Below, one piece after another: positions 1 through 6,395 of a stretch of 64,000 bases of DNA (its first letter is position 1; each line of letters starts with the position of its first letter). The position numbers and the translations under genes are program-made. Source of the DNA: CAILHX01 sp964511385 (GTDB lineage Bacteria > Pseudomonadota > Gammaproteobacteria > Burkholderiales > Methylophilaceae); contig CAZEFE010000006.1 of assembly GCA_964511385.1 (NCBI GenBank), forward strand, positions 1-64,000. The letters run 5' to 3'. Below the pieces are notes generated by a model, which ran no database searches, was not told the DNA's origin, and saw only the letters and a program-made list of their open reading frames with translations.

Positions 1-105
1 TTGCTTCATGGGCAAAAGCTTGATGCGTGGGGCTTTGTAGGTATGGGGCTCATAGTTAGTGGTGTAGTAGTTTTAAACTTGCTTTCCAAAGCAAGTGCCC
101 ACTAA
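1..105 (+). CDS. SMR family efflux pump, 3' end only
   Basis: Frame 1 is open from the window edge to TAA at 103-105 and gives 34 residues. They match the last transmembrane helix of small multidrug resistance (EmrE/QacE type) proteins: a GQKLD turn, a helix [18 protein letters not shown], and a short SKASAH tail. SMR proteins are four-helix inner-membrane drug/proton antiporters exporting quaternary ammonium and similar cations. The gene is cut by the window start and is followed 14 bases later by an attC site. It is therefore the cargo of the first visible integron cassette, where qac/smr genes are common. The family call rests on this C-terminal helix only. Confidence 0.68.
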
Positions 106-119
106 TAAACTCAGTCATC

Positions 120-257
120 TAACAAGTCGTTGCAGCACCGCTCCAGCACTTCGTGCCTGCGCTGGACAGTTTTTAAGTCGCGGCTTTATGGTTTTGCTGC
201 GCAAAAGTATTCCATAAAATCACAACTTAAAAACTGCCGCTGAACTCGGCGTTAGGC
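120..257 (+). repeat. attC site of the SMR cassette (long form)
   Basis: Begins TAACAAGTCGTTGCAGCAC and ends with the R' core site GTTAGGC at 251-257. The arms around TTTTTAAGT and ACTTAAAAA can pair, giving a long attC of about 138 bases. The last codons of the reverse-strand gene of the next cassette lie inside it. Confidence 0.75.
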
Positions 258-757
258 AACATGAACACCAGAAAGTGTGTCAGACCTTTACGGCCTGAAA
301 TGTGCCCATACATTGGCTTGTGCGGGCACAGCGCCAGAACCTCACCAACCTTCACTTGGGTTTCGTTCCACTTGAAAACCAAAGTGCCATCCTTATCCAG
401 CACTCGGAAGCACTCCGCGAACCCTTGGCGCAGATCGTCGCGCCAGTTATCTGATAACTTCCCATACTTGGCCGCCAGCCAGCTTCGCGGCCCAGCCGTG
501 TGCAGGTGCGGCGGGTCAAAAACCACATGTTTAAAAGCCCCGTCTGGATACGGCAACGCACGAAAATCAATTATCGTGTCCGGCTCAATTATTAGCGTTC
601 TGGTTCCTCCAATTCGCCCGTTAGATTGGTCGGTCACCACAATCGTTTCTTTTCTGCAATCGCCAAAAACCACATCAGCGTTTTTCTTGTCCGCCCACAT
701 CATTCGGCTTCCACAGCACGGGTCAAGCACCCGCTTGCCTAACAATTCGTTCAACAT
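227..757 (-). CDS. class I SAM-dependent methyltransferase (cassette gene, reverse orientation)
   Basis: 176-residue protein. A SAM-binding motif I (VLDPCCGSRMMW) lies at the N-terminus and a DPPH motif (motif IV, like DPPY) near residue 80. The form is like phage and cassette adenine/cytosine or small-molecule methyltransferases; the substrate cannot be told. It runs against the cassette direction: its stop lies in the preceding attC and its start in the following attC. ATG at 757 is preferred over the GTG one codon upstream because GGAGGG sits five bases before it. With its 5' end inside attC, its promoter must lie in attC or in the neighbouring cassette. Confidence 0.72.
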   Translation of the reverse strand: MLNELLGKRVLDPCCGSRMMWADKKNADVVFGDCRKETIVVTDQSNGRIGGTRTLIIEPDTIIDFRALPYPDGAFKHVVFDPPHLHTAGPRSWLAAKYGKLSDNWRDDLRQGFAECFRVLDKDGTLVFKWNETQVKVGEVLALCPHKPMYGHISGRKGLTHFLVFMLPNAEFSGSF

Positions 758-817
758 CACTCCCTCCGGTCGTTGGACTGCGCTGACGCGCAGCCTGTTA
801 ACTCAATGGCGTTAGGC
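740..817 (+). repeat. attC site after the methyltransferase cassette
   Basis: R'' side TAACAATTCGTTC at 740 and R' core GTTAGGC at 811-817, with inner arms TGCGCTGACGCGCA. It contains the ribosome binding site and start codon of the reverse-strand methyltransferase gene. Confidence 0.8.
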
Positions 818-823
818 AACCCG

Positions 824-1123
824 ATGGCCTCATTTGAAATATGTGAAGTTATTCGCCTTCCCAGCCGGAATGAGTTTGTTATTACTGGCACCATCGCTGA
901 TGGGGAAATAAGCCCAGGCATGGTTGTTTCCATTTGGATTGATAGCAAGCTTTACTGGAACATCCCTGTCAAAAGCATCGAGTACATTGATCGCCTTGCG
1001 CTGAACGAAACATTAGTGGGTCTGGTATGTTCCGAATCAAACCCAAATGAAGCCTTGCTGTGCTCAGACCTATGCCCACTTGGTACGATCGTCGAAGTAA
1101 AGGCACATGAAAATGTTGCCTAA
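824..1123 (+). CDS. hypothetical cassette protein, 99 aa
   Basis: Unrecognised soluble protein. ATG at 824 is chosen because it follows the attC core site by six bases, the usual position for a cassette gene; an upstream in-frame ATG lies inside the attC. The sequence (FEICEVIRLPSRNEFVITG, then DGEISPGMVVSIWID) looks like a small beta-barrel similar to the OB/EF-Tu domain-2 fold: a 'G.i..G.i..GM.v' pattern followed by further strands. This fold idea is inference. The stop TAA at 1121 is the first base triplet of the next attC, typical of compact cassettes. No function is assigned. Confidence 0.6.
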   Translation: MASFEICEVIRLPSRNEFVITGTIADGEISPGMVVSIWIDSKLYWNIPVKSIEYIDRLALNETLVGLVCSESNPNEALLCSDLCPLGTIVEVKAHENVA

Positions 1124-1177
1124 CCCATCCATCAAGCGGGACGCGCTAAAGCGCGCCCCTTATGTCCAACGTTAGAA
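1121..1177 (+). repeat. attC site (canonical short form of this array)
   Basis: Begins TAACCCATCCATCAAGCG, has the stem GGGACGCGC / GCGCGCCCC around TAAA, and ends near GTTAGAA (R') at 1171-1177. Almost the same sequence recurs at 2222, 2969, 4673, 5137 and 5740. Confidence 0.9.
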
Positions 1178-1557
1178 GGTACCGTAAATTGAAGCGTCAG
1201 CTCGACTCAACAGCCCTCATTGAACGGCCCACTTGGCTTGGGACTGCGTTCGCAGAACTAGAGGCCAACCAGTTTTGGCTCCAGTTACCACCTTCGCTTA
1301 AGCAAATTGCCATGGACGAGTTTCGCGCTGGCAATCGTGCAACCCAAATCCTACGAAACGAAGACCGCGCTATAGTTCTGCTGGCATTTGAGCGTGGGCC
1401 GCTCGCTGACAGTTTAGTGGGGGCGGAAATCAAAGTGCATCGTCAGCATGCTTACGGAAACTATTGCTACGATGGTACCGTTGTAACCTATGAAGATACC
1501 CAGTCTGGTTGCTTCCTCGCCTTTGACGATCCGAGCTACGAACATGAAACCTTCTAA
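1162..1557 (+). CDS. hypothetical cassette protein starting inside attC, 131 aa
   Basis: Unrecognised protein. The only upstream ATG is at 1162 and lies inside the preceding attC (ATGTCCAACGTTAG, giving MSNV). The next ATG is at residue 50, which would remove a conserved-looking basic N-terminus; a TTG at about 1189 is an alternative. The N-terminal half is helical and basic. The C-terminal half (IKVHRQHAYGNYCYDGTVVTYED and FLAFDDPSYE) looks beta-rich. No signal peptide or transmembrane segment is seen. The stop codon is the first triplet of the following attC. Confidence 0.55.
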   Translation: MSNVRRYRKLKRQLDSTALIERPTWLGTAFAELEANQFWLQLPPSLKQIAMDEFRAGNRATQILRNEDRAIVLLAFERGPLADSLVGAEIKVHRQHAYGNYCYDGTVVTYEDTQSGCFLAFDDPSYEHETF

Positions 1558-1626
1558 CCCTACGGTCAAGTTCGCCCTTCGGGCTGGGACTGCGCTAAAG
1601 CGCAGCCCCTTACCTCCACGTTGGGC
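1555..1626 (+). repeat. attC site (variant)
   Basis: Left end TAACCCTACGGTCAAG. Inner arms contain GCCCTTCGGGC and CTGCGCTAAAGCGCAG. R' core GTTGGGC at 1620-1626. Confidence 0.82.
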
Positions 1627-1657
1627 ACTGCGCAACAATCAGTTCAATACCTACAGG

Positions 1658-2209
1658 ATGAAATTCATGGTTAGACGATTCTTTATTTCGGTATTACTAA
1701 CGGCGAACGCTGCTTCACTCGCTCATGCTGAGGAACTGAAGCCACCTCAGACGCTTGAGTATGGCGGCAAAAGTTATCAGCTGACCTCTGCTGCCAAGAT
1801 GGCAGAGGGTAATAAGTTGTTCTACCGCTATACGACCGGCAACGAAACTAAGGATCAATGGACTTCCATGGTGATCATCCAATATTCGCCCCATGTGCAT
1901 TTGAAGGAAGAAGCATTGGCCAAGGATGTGAAATCCTACTTTGATGCCAGCAGCCCTCGTCCGTATTACAGTATCGACTTTATCGGCGGCAAACCTTTTG
2001 CCCGCTTCCTTAACCCGCCGATTAGTGGTCAGCTATCCGAGTCCAGCGTGATGCGCTTCTTTGCTGATGGCTGTGATGGTCAAATAGTATTCCAGTTCCT
2101 TGAAAAGGTTGACGCTTCCAATGTAAAGCAGGCATGGGGTAACAACCAACTAGCCTTGAACAACCTAGCCAATTACCCTTGGCAACCCGAGTGCATTGTT
2201 GATCGCTAA
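1658..2209 (+). CDS. hypothetical exported cassette protein, 183 aa
   Basis: Starts at ATG 1658, 31 bases after the attC core. Residues 1-23 form a clear signal peptide: basic MKFMVRR, a hydrophobic core, then AHA before EELK. The mature protein, predicted periplasmic, is about 160 residues of mixed polar sequence with two Cys (ADGCDGQ and PECIVD) that could form a disulfide. No known domain is recognised. An in-frame ATG at 1490 would read through the attC and is rejected. It is one of two signal-peptide cargoes in the array, the other being at 3032. Confidence 0.65.
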   Translation: MKFMVRRFFISVLLTANAASLAHAEELKPPQTLEYGGKSYQLTSAAKMAEGNKLFYRYTTGNETKDQWTSMVIIQYSPHVHLKEEALAKDVKSYFDASSPRPYYSIDFIGGKPFARFLNPPISGQLSESSVMRFFADGCDGQIVFQFLEKVDASNVKQAWGNNQLALNNLANYPWQPECIVDR

Positions 2210-2221
2210 GCACTTTATGCT

Positions 2222-2281
2222 GCCCAACCCATCCATCAAGCGGGACGCGCTAAAGCGCGCCCCTTATGTCAAACGTTATGC
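2222..2281 (+). repeat. attC site (canonical)
   Basis: R'' GCCCAAC at 2222-2228, then the canonical arms, with R' core GTTATGC at 2275-2281. The stop codon of the next, reverse-strand gene lies inside at 2269-2271. Confidence 0.9.
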
Positions 2282-2568
2282 CCTTGGTGGTGCAGGTAGC
2301 GCACAACGCTCTTTGCCTTGTCGTCGGCGCGCTGCGACATCCCGTTGCCGTCAATGTCGCCGGCTCCGATCAGGCGCCAAATCGCGTGATACACGTCGCC
2401 GCATTCGCGCTCCAGCGCCTCGCGGTTGGTCGGGCCACCGTCCGGGTGCGTGCTCTCGAATCCGTGGCGCAGCACCTTGCCGATTGCCTGCATCACTTCG
2501 CCACATTCTTCGGCCAGCAGCGCCAGCCGCTCCGCTTCAGCCGGAGTCAGTCTGTTGAAATGCTCCAT
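2269..2568 (-). CDS. MazG-like nucleotide pyrophosphohydrolase family protein (reverse orientation)
   Basis: 99-residue protein with an all-alpha MazG-like pattern: helix 1 carries EECGEVMQAIGKVLRHG (the metal-binding EExxE-type motif) and helix 3 carries ECGDVYHAIWRLI (ExxD). In this superfamily these acidic residues hold magnesium and hydrolyse (d)NTPs or related nucleotides. ATG at 2568 is chosen over 2640 because CGGAG lies nine bases upstream and the longer version would start inside attC. Like the methyltransferase cassette it runs against array direction and ends inside the previous attC. Similar small MazG-like proteins occur in phages. Confidence 0.62.
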   Translation of the reverse strand: MEHFNRLTPAEAERLALLAEECGEVMQAIGKVLRHGFESTHPDGGPTNREALERECGDVYHAIWRLIGAGDIDGNGMSQRADDKAKSVVRYLHHQGHNV

Positions 2569-2595
2569 GTCGTTCTCCGTATCAAGCGCCGGGCA

Positions 2596-2661
2596 TAACC
2601 CGGCGGTCGAGCCGACTGCCAAAAGCTGCGCTTTTGTCATCGGCTCACCTCTGCGTTAGGG
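2596..2661 (+). repeat. attC site (variant)
   Basis: Left end TAACCCGGCGGTCGAG, inner arm pair AAAAGCTGCGCTTTT, R' core GTTAGGG at 2655-2661. Confidence 0.78.
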
Positions 2662-2666
2662 TTCAT

Positions 2667-2927
2667 ATGCTGGGAACAAACGAAATAGTACTTTTAGCAT
2701 CACTAGCGGCACTTGCAATTTGGTACTTCGCGGGGTGCCCCGGAGCTATGTCACTCATAAAAATATTTGGGGCGTTAATTCACCAAGGTGAAAAAATCAT
2801 TAAGGTGTCAGAGAACGAAAATTCGCACCCCATAATACGATCGCTAGCAAAGTTAGCAGTCTTTCTAATTGGAGGCACTCTAATTTTTCTTTATATATTT
2901 CGTCGCTCCTTGCCACGCTTTTTCTAA
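2667..2927 (+). CDS. hypothetical small membrane protein, 86 aa
   Basis: Starts at ATG 2667, six bases after the attC core. Two hydrophobic segments are visible: residues about 5-25 (IVLLASLAALAIWYFAG) and 62-80 (LAVFLIGGTLIFLYIF). A short polar loop with basic and acidic residues lies between them, and the C-terminal tail is RRSLPRFF. Base composition is noticeably more AT-rich than the chromosome to the right, which points to foreign origin. No family is recognised. Confidence 0.6.
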   Translation: MLGTNEIVLLASLAALAIWYFAGCPGAMSLIKIFGALIHQGEKIIKVSENENSHPIIRSLAKLAVFLIGGTLIFLYIFRRSLPRFF

Positions 2928-2968
2928 TCAAGGTTGCTATCCGCATTTATGTTTTTAAGCCATCCCCC

Positions 2969-3025
2969 TAACCCATCCATCAAGCGGGACGCGCTAAAGC
3001 GCGCCCCTTATGTCAAACGTTAGGG
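2969..3025 (+). repeat. attC site (canonical)
   Basis: TAACCCATCCATCAAGCG left end, canonical GC-rich stem, R' core GTTAGGG at 3019-3025. It starts 41 bases after the preceding stop codon. Confidence 0.9.
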
Positions 3026-3031
3026 CCTTGT

Positions 3032-3532
3032 ATGCTCAGAGCACTTACCGCAGTACTTCTTGCCCTGGCTCTCCAAACCGCCAGTGCTGAGACATTGCAG
3101 CTTTCGGCCAAACCGGGCGAGTTTCTTGCAAACCCTATTGGTGATTCCGCCGAGACAGTAACTATTTCTACGTCCCTTAGTCTCACTGCCTTTGATAGCA
3201 GCGCCTCATGGCCAGCTGCCGCGTATGTGGGGTTCTTTCAGGGGCCAAATCGAAATGAAAGCTTCCAATTTCTAATTATTCGAAACGGTGGCAATTCTCC
3301 ATTTCTAACCGTCGGCTACCGTGTCATTGAGGATGGAAAAGAAAAATCCGTCGCCTCGCTCGCCAACATACCTTTGGATGCCAGCGCCCCCGTCGATCTC
3401 TCTTTCATCAAGGGTATCGTCACTATTAAATATGGGAATCAAGCCCCAGTCACAGTAAAAACTAGACTAACCAAGGCCACCCCTTATGTCTCCGTTTCGT
3501 CGGGTACTGCCCAGTACAAAATGCGCCCCTAA
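3032..3532 (+). CDS. hypothetical exported cassette protein, 166 aa
   Basis: Signal peptide at residues 1-19 (MLRALTAVLLALALQTASA before ETLQ). The mature part is beta-rich with no Cys and reads like a single beta-sandwich domain: alternating strands such as TVTISTSLSLTAFDS, FLTVGYRVIEDG and VTIKYG. It starts six bases after the attC core and its stop is the first triplet of the next attC. No known family is recognised. Predicted location is periplasmic or secreted. Confidence 0.65.
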   Translation: MLRALTAVLLALALQTASAETLQLSAKPGEFLANPIGDSAETVTISTSLSLTAFDSSASWPAAAYVGFFQGPNRNESFQFLIIRNGGNSPFLTVGYRVIEDGKEKSVASLANIPLDASAPVDLSFIKGIVTIKYGNQAPVTVKTRLTKATPYVSVSSGTAQYKMRP

Positions 3533-3608
3533 CAGGGCGGTCAAGCAGGACTGGCTTACAGCGGGCTTCGCCCGCTTCCAGCCAGCCCCTTACCTTCATT
3601 CGTTAGCT
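3530..3608 (+). repeat. attC site (variant)
   Basis: Left end TAACAGGGCGGTCAAGCAG, inner arms GGCTTACAGCGGGC / GCCCGCTTCCAGCC, R' core GTTAGCT at 3602-3608. Confidence 0.8.
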
Positions 3609-3613
3609 TTCTC

Positions 3614-4126
3614 ATGAGTTTTTCGCTACTTGGTTGGCTGTTCGCACTCGGCGTTGTAATACATAACATCGAAGAGGCTCTGTTTCTTCCAGCTTGGTCA
3701 ACACGTGCTGGCCGTTGGCATGTGCAGATTGGTGCATTCCCTTTCCGTTTTGCCGTTTTCGTTTTATCCACTGCTGTCATATTTGCCGCTTGGCTTTCCT
3801 CGGTTAGTGGCGCGCACAGCTTTGGGGCTTACTTTCTTACGGGCTATGCGCTTGCAATGGTGCTTAACGTCTTATTCCCCCACGTTCTGGCAACCGTGGC
3901 ACTACATTCATATGCGCCCGGTACTGCCACTGCGATGCTTTTCAACCTGCCTCTTGGCGGCTACCTCGTCTATCGCTCGCTTACTGAGGGGTATGTCGAG
4001 CAAACCACATTCGCTTTCACTGGGCCTGGCACGGTCATTGGCATCATCACCTCTATTCCAATTTTGTTCGCAATAGGCAATAAGCTAACCCATCATTCAA
4101 GTGGGACGCCTCACGGCGCCCCTTAA
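3614..4126 (+). CDS. HXXEE domain membrane protein
   Basis: 170-residue membrane protein. The motif HNIEE at residues 17-21 fits the HXXEE family (Pfam HXXEE), in which this His-x-x-Glu-Glu motif sits in the first helix. Four or five hydrophobic segments follow, including FAVFVLSTAVIFAAWL, FGAYFLTGYALAMVLNVLF and TVIGIITSIPILFAI. The family function is unknown; the conserved charged motif in a helix suggests a membrane enzyme. The reading frame runs through its own attC (residues NKLTHHSSGTPHGAP are attC-encoded) and stops at TAA 4124, an example of attC supplying coding sequence. Confidence 0.75.
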   Translation: MSFSLLGWLFALGVVIHNIEEALFLPAWSTRAGRWHVQIGAFPFRFAVFVLSTAVIFAAWLSSVSGAHSFGAYFLTGYALAMVLNVLFPHVLATVALHSYAPGTATAMLFNLPLGGYLVYRSLTEGYVEQTTFAFTGPGTVIGIITSIPILFAIGNKLTHHSSGTPHGAP

Positions 4127-4140
4127 TTCAAACGTTAGGT
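4086..4140 (+). repeat. attC site (near-canonical)
   Basis: Left end TAACCCATCATTCAAGTG, stem GGGACGCC / GGCGCCCC, R' core GTTAGGT at 4134-4140. It overlaps the last 40 bases of the HXXEE gene. Confidence 0.88.
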
Positions 4141-4144
4141 CCAA

Positions 4145-4675
4145 ATGAATCGAGCCAAAATTCTTGGAATGGCCGGTATTTTTTTGTGGCTAAGTTGTAT
4201 CCCTCGTCTTTTTCCATTACCGCCAGATGAAGTGGCGCTTAATGTCGAAATTCTCGAGAAATCACTGGCTGAATCTACAGAAGTGCTGTCAGAACAGTAC
4301 AATGAACCCGAGTGGAAACATGAAATGCAACAGTATATTTCCACAGCAAAAGATCATGAAAAGCTACTGTGGGTCAAATGGTTTTCTTATCTTGCTTTAA
4401 TTTTTGTTGCCATTGTTGGCTGGCTATTAACTGCCCTTACCAAGCGGATTTCTAAATGGATTATTTTGACTACAACAGTTTTGCTTGTTTCTAGCAGCCT
4501 ACTTTTCGATTTTATCGTTTATCAGGGATTTTTAAGGGCTATAGTAGATGGAAGCATTCGATTCATTCCATGGGGAATTATTACGTCCACAACTTACTAC
4601 AATTTTATTTTGCCTCTTTTGCTGATTGCACTCTCAATCAACCTATTCAAAGTTAGGAGCGATAATGCGACCTAA
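4145..4675 (+). CDS. hypothetical AT-rich membrane protein, 176 aa
   Basis: Starts four bases after the attC core. An N-terminal hydrophobic segment (residues 7-24) is followed by a polar, acidic stretch of about 50 residues (EILEKSLAESTEVLSEQYNE), helical and probably extracytoplasmic. Three further transmembrane segments follow: about residues 78-98, 106-126 and 145-168. Codon use is strongly AT-biased compared with the chromosome. No family is recognised. The stop TAA is the first triplet of the next attC. Confidence 0.62.
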   Translation: MNRAKILGMAGIFLWLSCIPRLFPLPPDEVALNVEILEKSLAESTEVLSEQYNEPEWKHEMQQYISTAKDHEKLLWVKWFSYLALIFVAIVGWLLTALTKRISKWIILTTTVLLVSSSLLFDFIVYQGFLRAIVDGSIRFIPWGIITSTTYYNFILPLLLIALSINLFKVRSDNAT

Positions 4676-4729
4676 CCGCTCCATCAAGCGGGACGCGCTA
4701 AAGCGCGCCCCTTATGTCAAACGTTAGCC
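4673..4729 (+). repeat. attC site (canonical)
   Basis: Left end TAACCGCTCCATCAAGCG, canonical stem, R' core GTTAGCC at 4723-4729. Confidence 0.9.
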
Positions 4730-4731
4730 CC

Positions 4732-5139
4732 ATGAATCCTTTGATACGTTTGGCGCTTGTCTCTTTCGCTCCTGCAATCGTGAGCATTCCGGCAATTCTT
4801 GTTCTTTTTGCCGGTTATAAATACTTTGGTGTCGAAATCCAACTAGAACCCGTTATTTTCACAATCATTCAGGTTGCGTCGGCTGCTGCTGCCGGCGTGG
4901 TTTGCATGCATTTAGCGTTCCCTCTAATAAAGGTTCAACGTGTTATAGCACTTTTAGTTATCAGCCCTTTGCTAGTCTATGGGTTCACGAAAAGCTTCGC
5001 TTTTCAGCTAGAGGCTCTGGATATTCTTGGCTATTCATGCTGTCGCGAGTATGCCGCCACGCCATTAAGTGTCCTAGAAATTGGGGCGAGCCCTTTATCC
5101 CCGTTTTTTCTGTCTAGCTATGTTACACATCAGGGCTAA
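4732..5139 (+). CDS. hypothetical membrane protein, 135 aa
   Basis: Three hydrophobic segments at residues about 4-28, 40-65 and 72-92. A less hydrophobic C-terminus follows, containing a CC pair (YSCCREYAATPL). ATG at 4732 follows the attC core by two bases. An alternative in-frame ATG at 4714 lies inside attC and would add MSNVSP. No family is recognised. It belongs to the run of small membrane cargoes (2667, 3614, 4145, 4732) in this array. Confidence 0.58.
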   Translation: MNPLIRLALVSFAPAIVSIPAILVLFAGYKYFGVEIQLEPVIFTIIQVASAAAAGVVCMHLAFPLIKVQRVIALLVISPLLVYGFTKSFAFQLEALDILGYSCCREYAATPLSVLEIGASPLSPFFLSSYVTHQG

Positions 5140-5193
5140 CCCATCCATCAAGCGGGACGCGCTAAAGCGCGCCCCTTATGTCAGACGTTAGGG
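5137..5193 (+). repeat. attC site (canonical)
   Basis: TAACCCATCCATCAAGCG left end, canonical stem, R' core GTTAGGG at 5187-5193. It is followed directly by the brnT promoter. Confidence 0.9.
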
Positions 5194-5199
5194 ATCACA

Positions 5200-5230
5200 T
5201 TGACAATCACTCGAATGTACATACAATGTA
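5200..5230 (+). promoter_or_regulatory. brnT-brnA promoter and candidate operator
   Basis: TTGACA at 5200-5205 (perfect -35) and TACAAT at 5222-5227 (-10), separated by 16 bases. An inverted repeat TACAT-aca-ATGTA (5218-5230) overlaps the -10, a likely operator for the autorepressing BrnTA complex. The predicted start point about seven bases after the -10 falls on or next to the brnT ATG at 5234, so the mRNA may be leaderless. Confidence 0.7.
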
Positions 5231-5233
5231 GTT

Positions 5234-5521
5234 ATGATTAAATTCGAGTGGGACGCGACCAAAGCCATCTCAAACAAAAAGAAACATGGCGTTTCGTTTG
5301 AGGAGGCACAATCTGTTTTCTACGACGAATTTGCTGTGCAATTCTTTGACGAGGATGGCTCCGCGGCAGAGGATCGATTTTTAATGCTCGGCTTCAGCGA
5401 TGAGGCTCGTCTTCTGATTGTTTGTCATTGCGAACGTGACCAAGGCAATACCGTTCGGATCATTTCAGCAAGAAAAGCCACGAAGAGCGAGAGCTACTAT
5501 TACCAAGGGGTTAAGCCATGA
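5234..5521 (+). CDS. brnT: BrnT family ribonuclease toxin
   Basis: 95-residue protein with the BrnT pattern: IKFEWDATKAISNKKKHGVSFEEAQSVF at the N-terminus, a central acidic stretch, and IISARKATKSESYYY near the C-terminus, the basic/Tyr-rich end found in BrnT. BrnT is a RelE-like ribonuclease that arrests growth by cleaving RNA until neutralised by BrnA. No Shine-Dalgarno sequence is visible, consistent with a leaderless message. Its stop overlaps the brnA start (ATGA). A toxin-antitoxin cassette with its own promoter is typical of large integrons, where such pairs may stabilise the array. Confidence 0.88.
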   Translation: MIKFEWDATKAISNKKKHGVSFEEAQSVFYDEFAVQFFDEDGSAAEDRFLMLGFSDEARLLIVCHCERDQGNTVRIISARKATKSESYYYQGVKP

Positions 5522-5742
5522 AAACCGAATACGATCTGTCAAAAATGAAATCCCGCAAAAACCCTTATGCGGCAAAACTAAAAAAATCTGTCACGATGCG
5601 ATTAAGTGAGGATGTTATTGGGTATTTCAAACAAATGGCCGACGAAAAGGGGGTCCCTTATCAGAGCCTGATCAATCTTTATCTGCGTGACTGTGTGTCA
5701 AGCCACAGAAAAATTGATATTTCTTGGCATACCTCACCCTAA
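5518..5742 (+). CDS. brnA: BrnA family antitoxin
   Basis: 74-residue protein overlapping brnT by four bases. A basic N-terminal region is followed by a ribbon-helix-helix segment: KKSVTMRLSEDVIGYFKQMADEKGVPYQSLINLYLRDC is split as a strand (SVTMRLS) and two helices. BrnA binds BrnT and represses the operon. It is at the short end of the family. The stop TAA is the first triplet of the next attC, so the two genes move as one cassette. Confidence 0.85.
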   Translation: MKTEYDLSKMKSRKNPYAAKLKKSVTMRLSEDVIGYFKQMADEKGVPYQSLINLYLRDCVSSHRKIDISWHTSP

Positions 5743-5792
5743 CTCATCAAGCGGGACGCGCTAAAGCGCGCCCCTGATGTCAAACGTTTGGT
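5740..5792 (+). repeat. attC site (canonical, slightly shortened)
   Basis: Left end TAACTCATCAAGCG (four bases shorter than the canonical form), canonical stem, R' core GTTTGGT at 5786-5792. Confidence 0.87.
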
Positions 5793-5803
5793 CTTTCTTC
5801 TCT

Positions 5804-6292
5804 ATGCCGCCGCGCTCTCTCGCATCGCAAATCCTCGGCTTGCTTGGCTGGCTGTTGGTTGCATTCGCCGCTGCGGCGATCGGGGCAATCGCCTCCGTTG
5901 ATGCAGCGGCGTTTTATGCGCAGTTGGGCAAGCCGTCGTGGGCTCCGCCAGCGTGGCTTTTCGGTCCGGTTTGGTCCGCGCTGTACTCCCTTATGGGTGT
6001 TTCTGCATGGCTGGTGTGGCGGTCGTCTGGCTCCAGCAAGGGTGCGCTGGGTTTGTTCATCGCTCAGCTTGCGGCAAACGCACTTTGGTCGTGGCTGTTC
6101 TTCGCCTGGCATCGCGGGGCGCTGGCTGCGGTGGAAGTCCTGGTCCTGCTTGCGCTAATCGTGTGTACCGCAATCACTTTTTGGCGCAGCAGTCGGCTAG
6201 CCGCTGTGCTGTTGGTTCCGTACCTGTTGTGGGTAAGCTTCGCATCGTTGCTCACGTGGTCGGTGTGGCAGATGAACCCCAATCTTCTGTGA
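5804..6292 (+). CDS. TspO/MBR family protein
   Basis: 162-residue five-helix membrane protein with TspO/MBR hallmarks: LGKPSWAPPAWLFGPVWSALYSLMGVSAWLVW (PSW.PP.W.F..VW..LY) and an ALWSWLFFAWH helix. TspO proteins bind porphyrins and cholesterol-like ligands and are linked to stress and tetrapyrrole handling. ATG at 5804 is chosen because homologues begin close to this point; an ATG at 5777 inside the attC would add MSNVWSFFS. It is GC-rich, unlike the AT-rich neighbours, so the cassettes come from different donors. Confidence 0.85.
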   Translation: MPPRSLASQILGLLGWLLVAFAAAAIGAIASVDAAAFYAQLGKPSWAPPAWLFGPVWSALYSLMGVSAWLVWRSSGSSKGALGLFIAQLAANALWSWLFFAWHRGALAAVEVLVLLALIVCTAITFWRSSRLAAVLLVPYLLWVSFASLLTWSVWQMNPNLL

Positions 6293-6377
6293 GGCGCGCT
6301 TTGGCAGCTTGCATCGAGGGGACAGCTTCCGTCATGTTTCGCCCGCCTCCAGTTGCCCCTTATGTCAAACGTTAGGT
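6293..6377 (+). repeat. degenerate attC lacking a clear R'' box
   Basis: Right half is intact: GTTGCCCCTTATGTCAAAC, then R' core GTTAGGT at 6371-6377, with a partial left arm GAGGGGAC. No TAAC-type R'' box follows the TspO stop codon. The site may be poorly recombinogenic, leaving the TspO and DUF488 genes joined. Confidence 0.5.
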
Positions 6378-6395
6378 GCCTCATGTGAGGGAATC

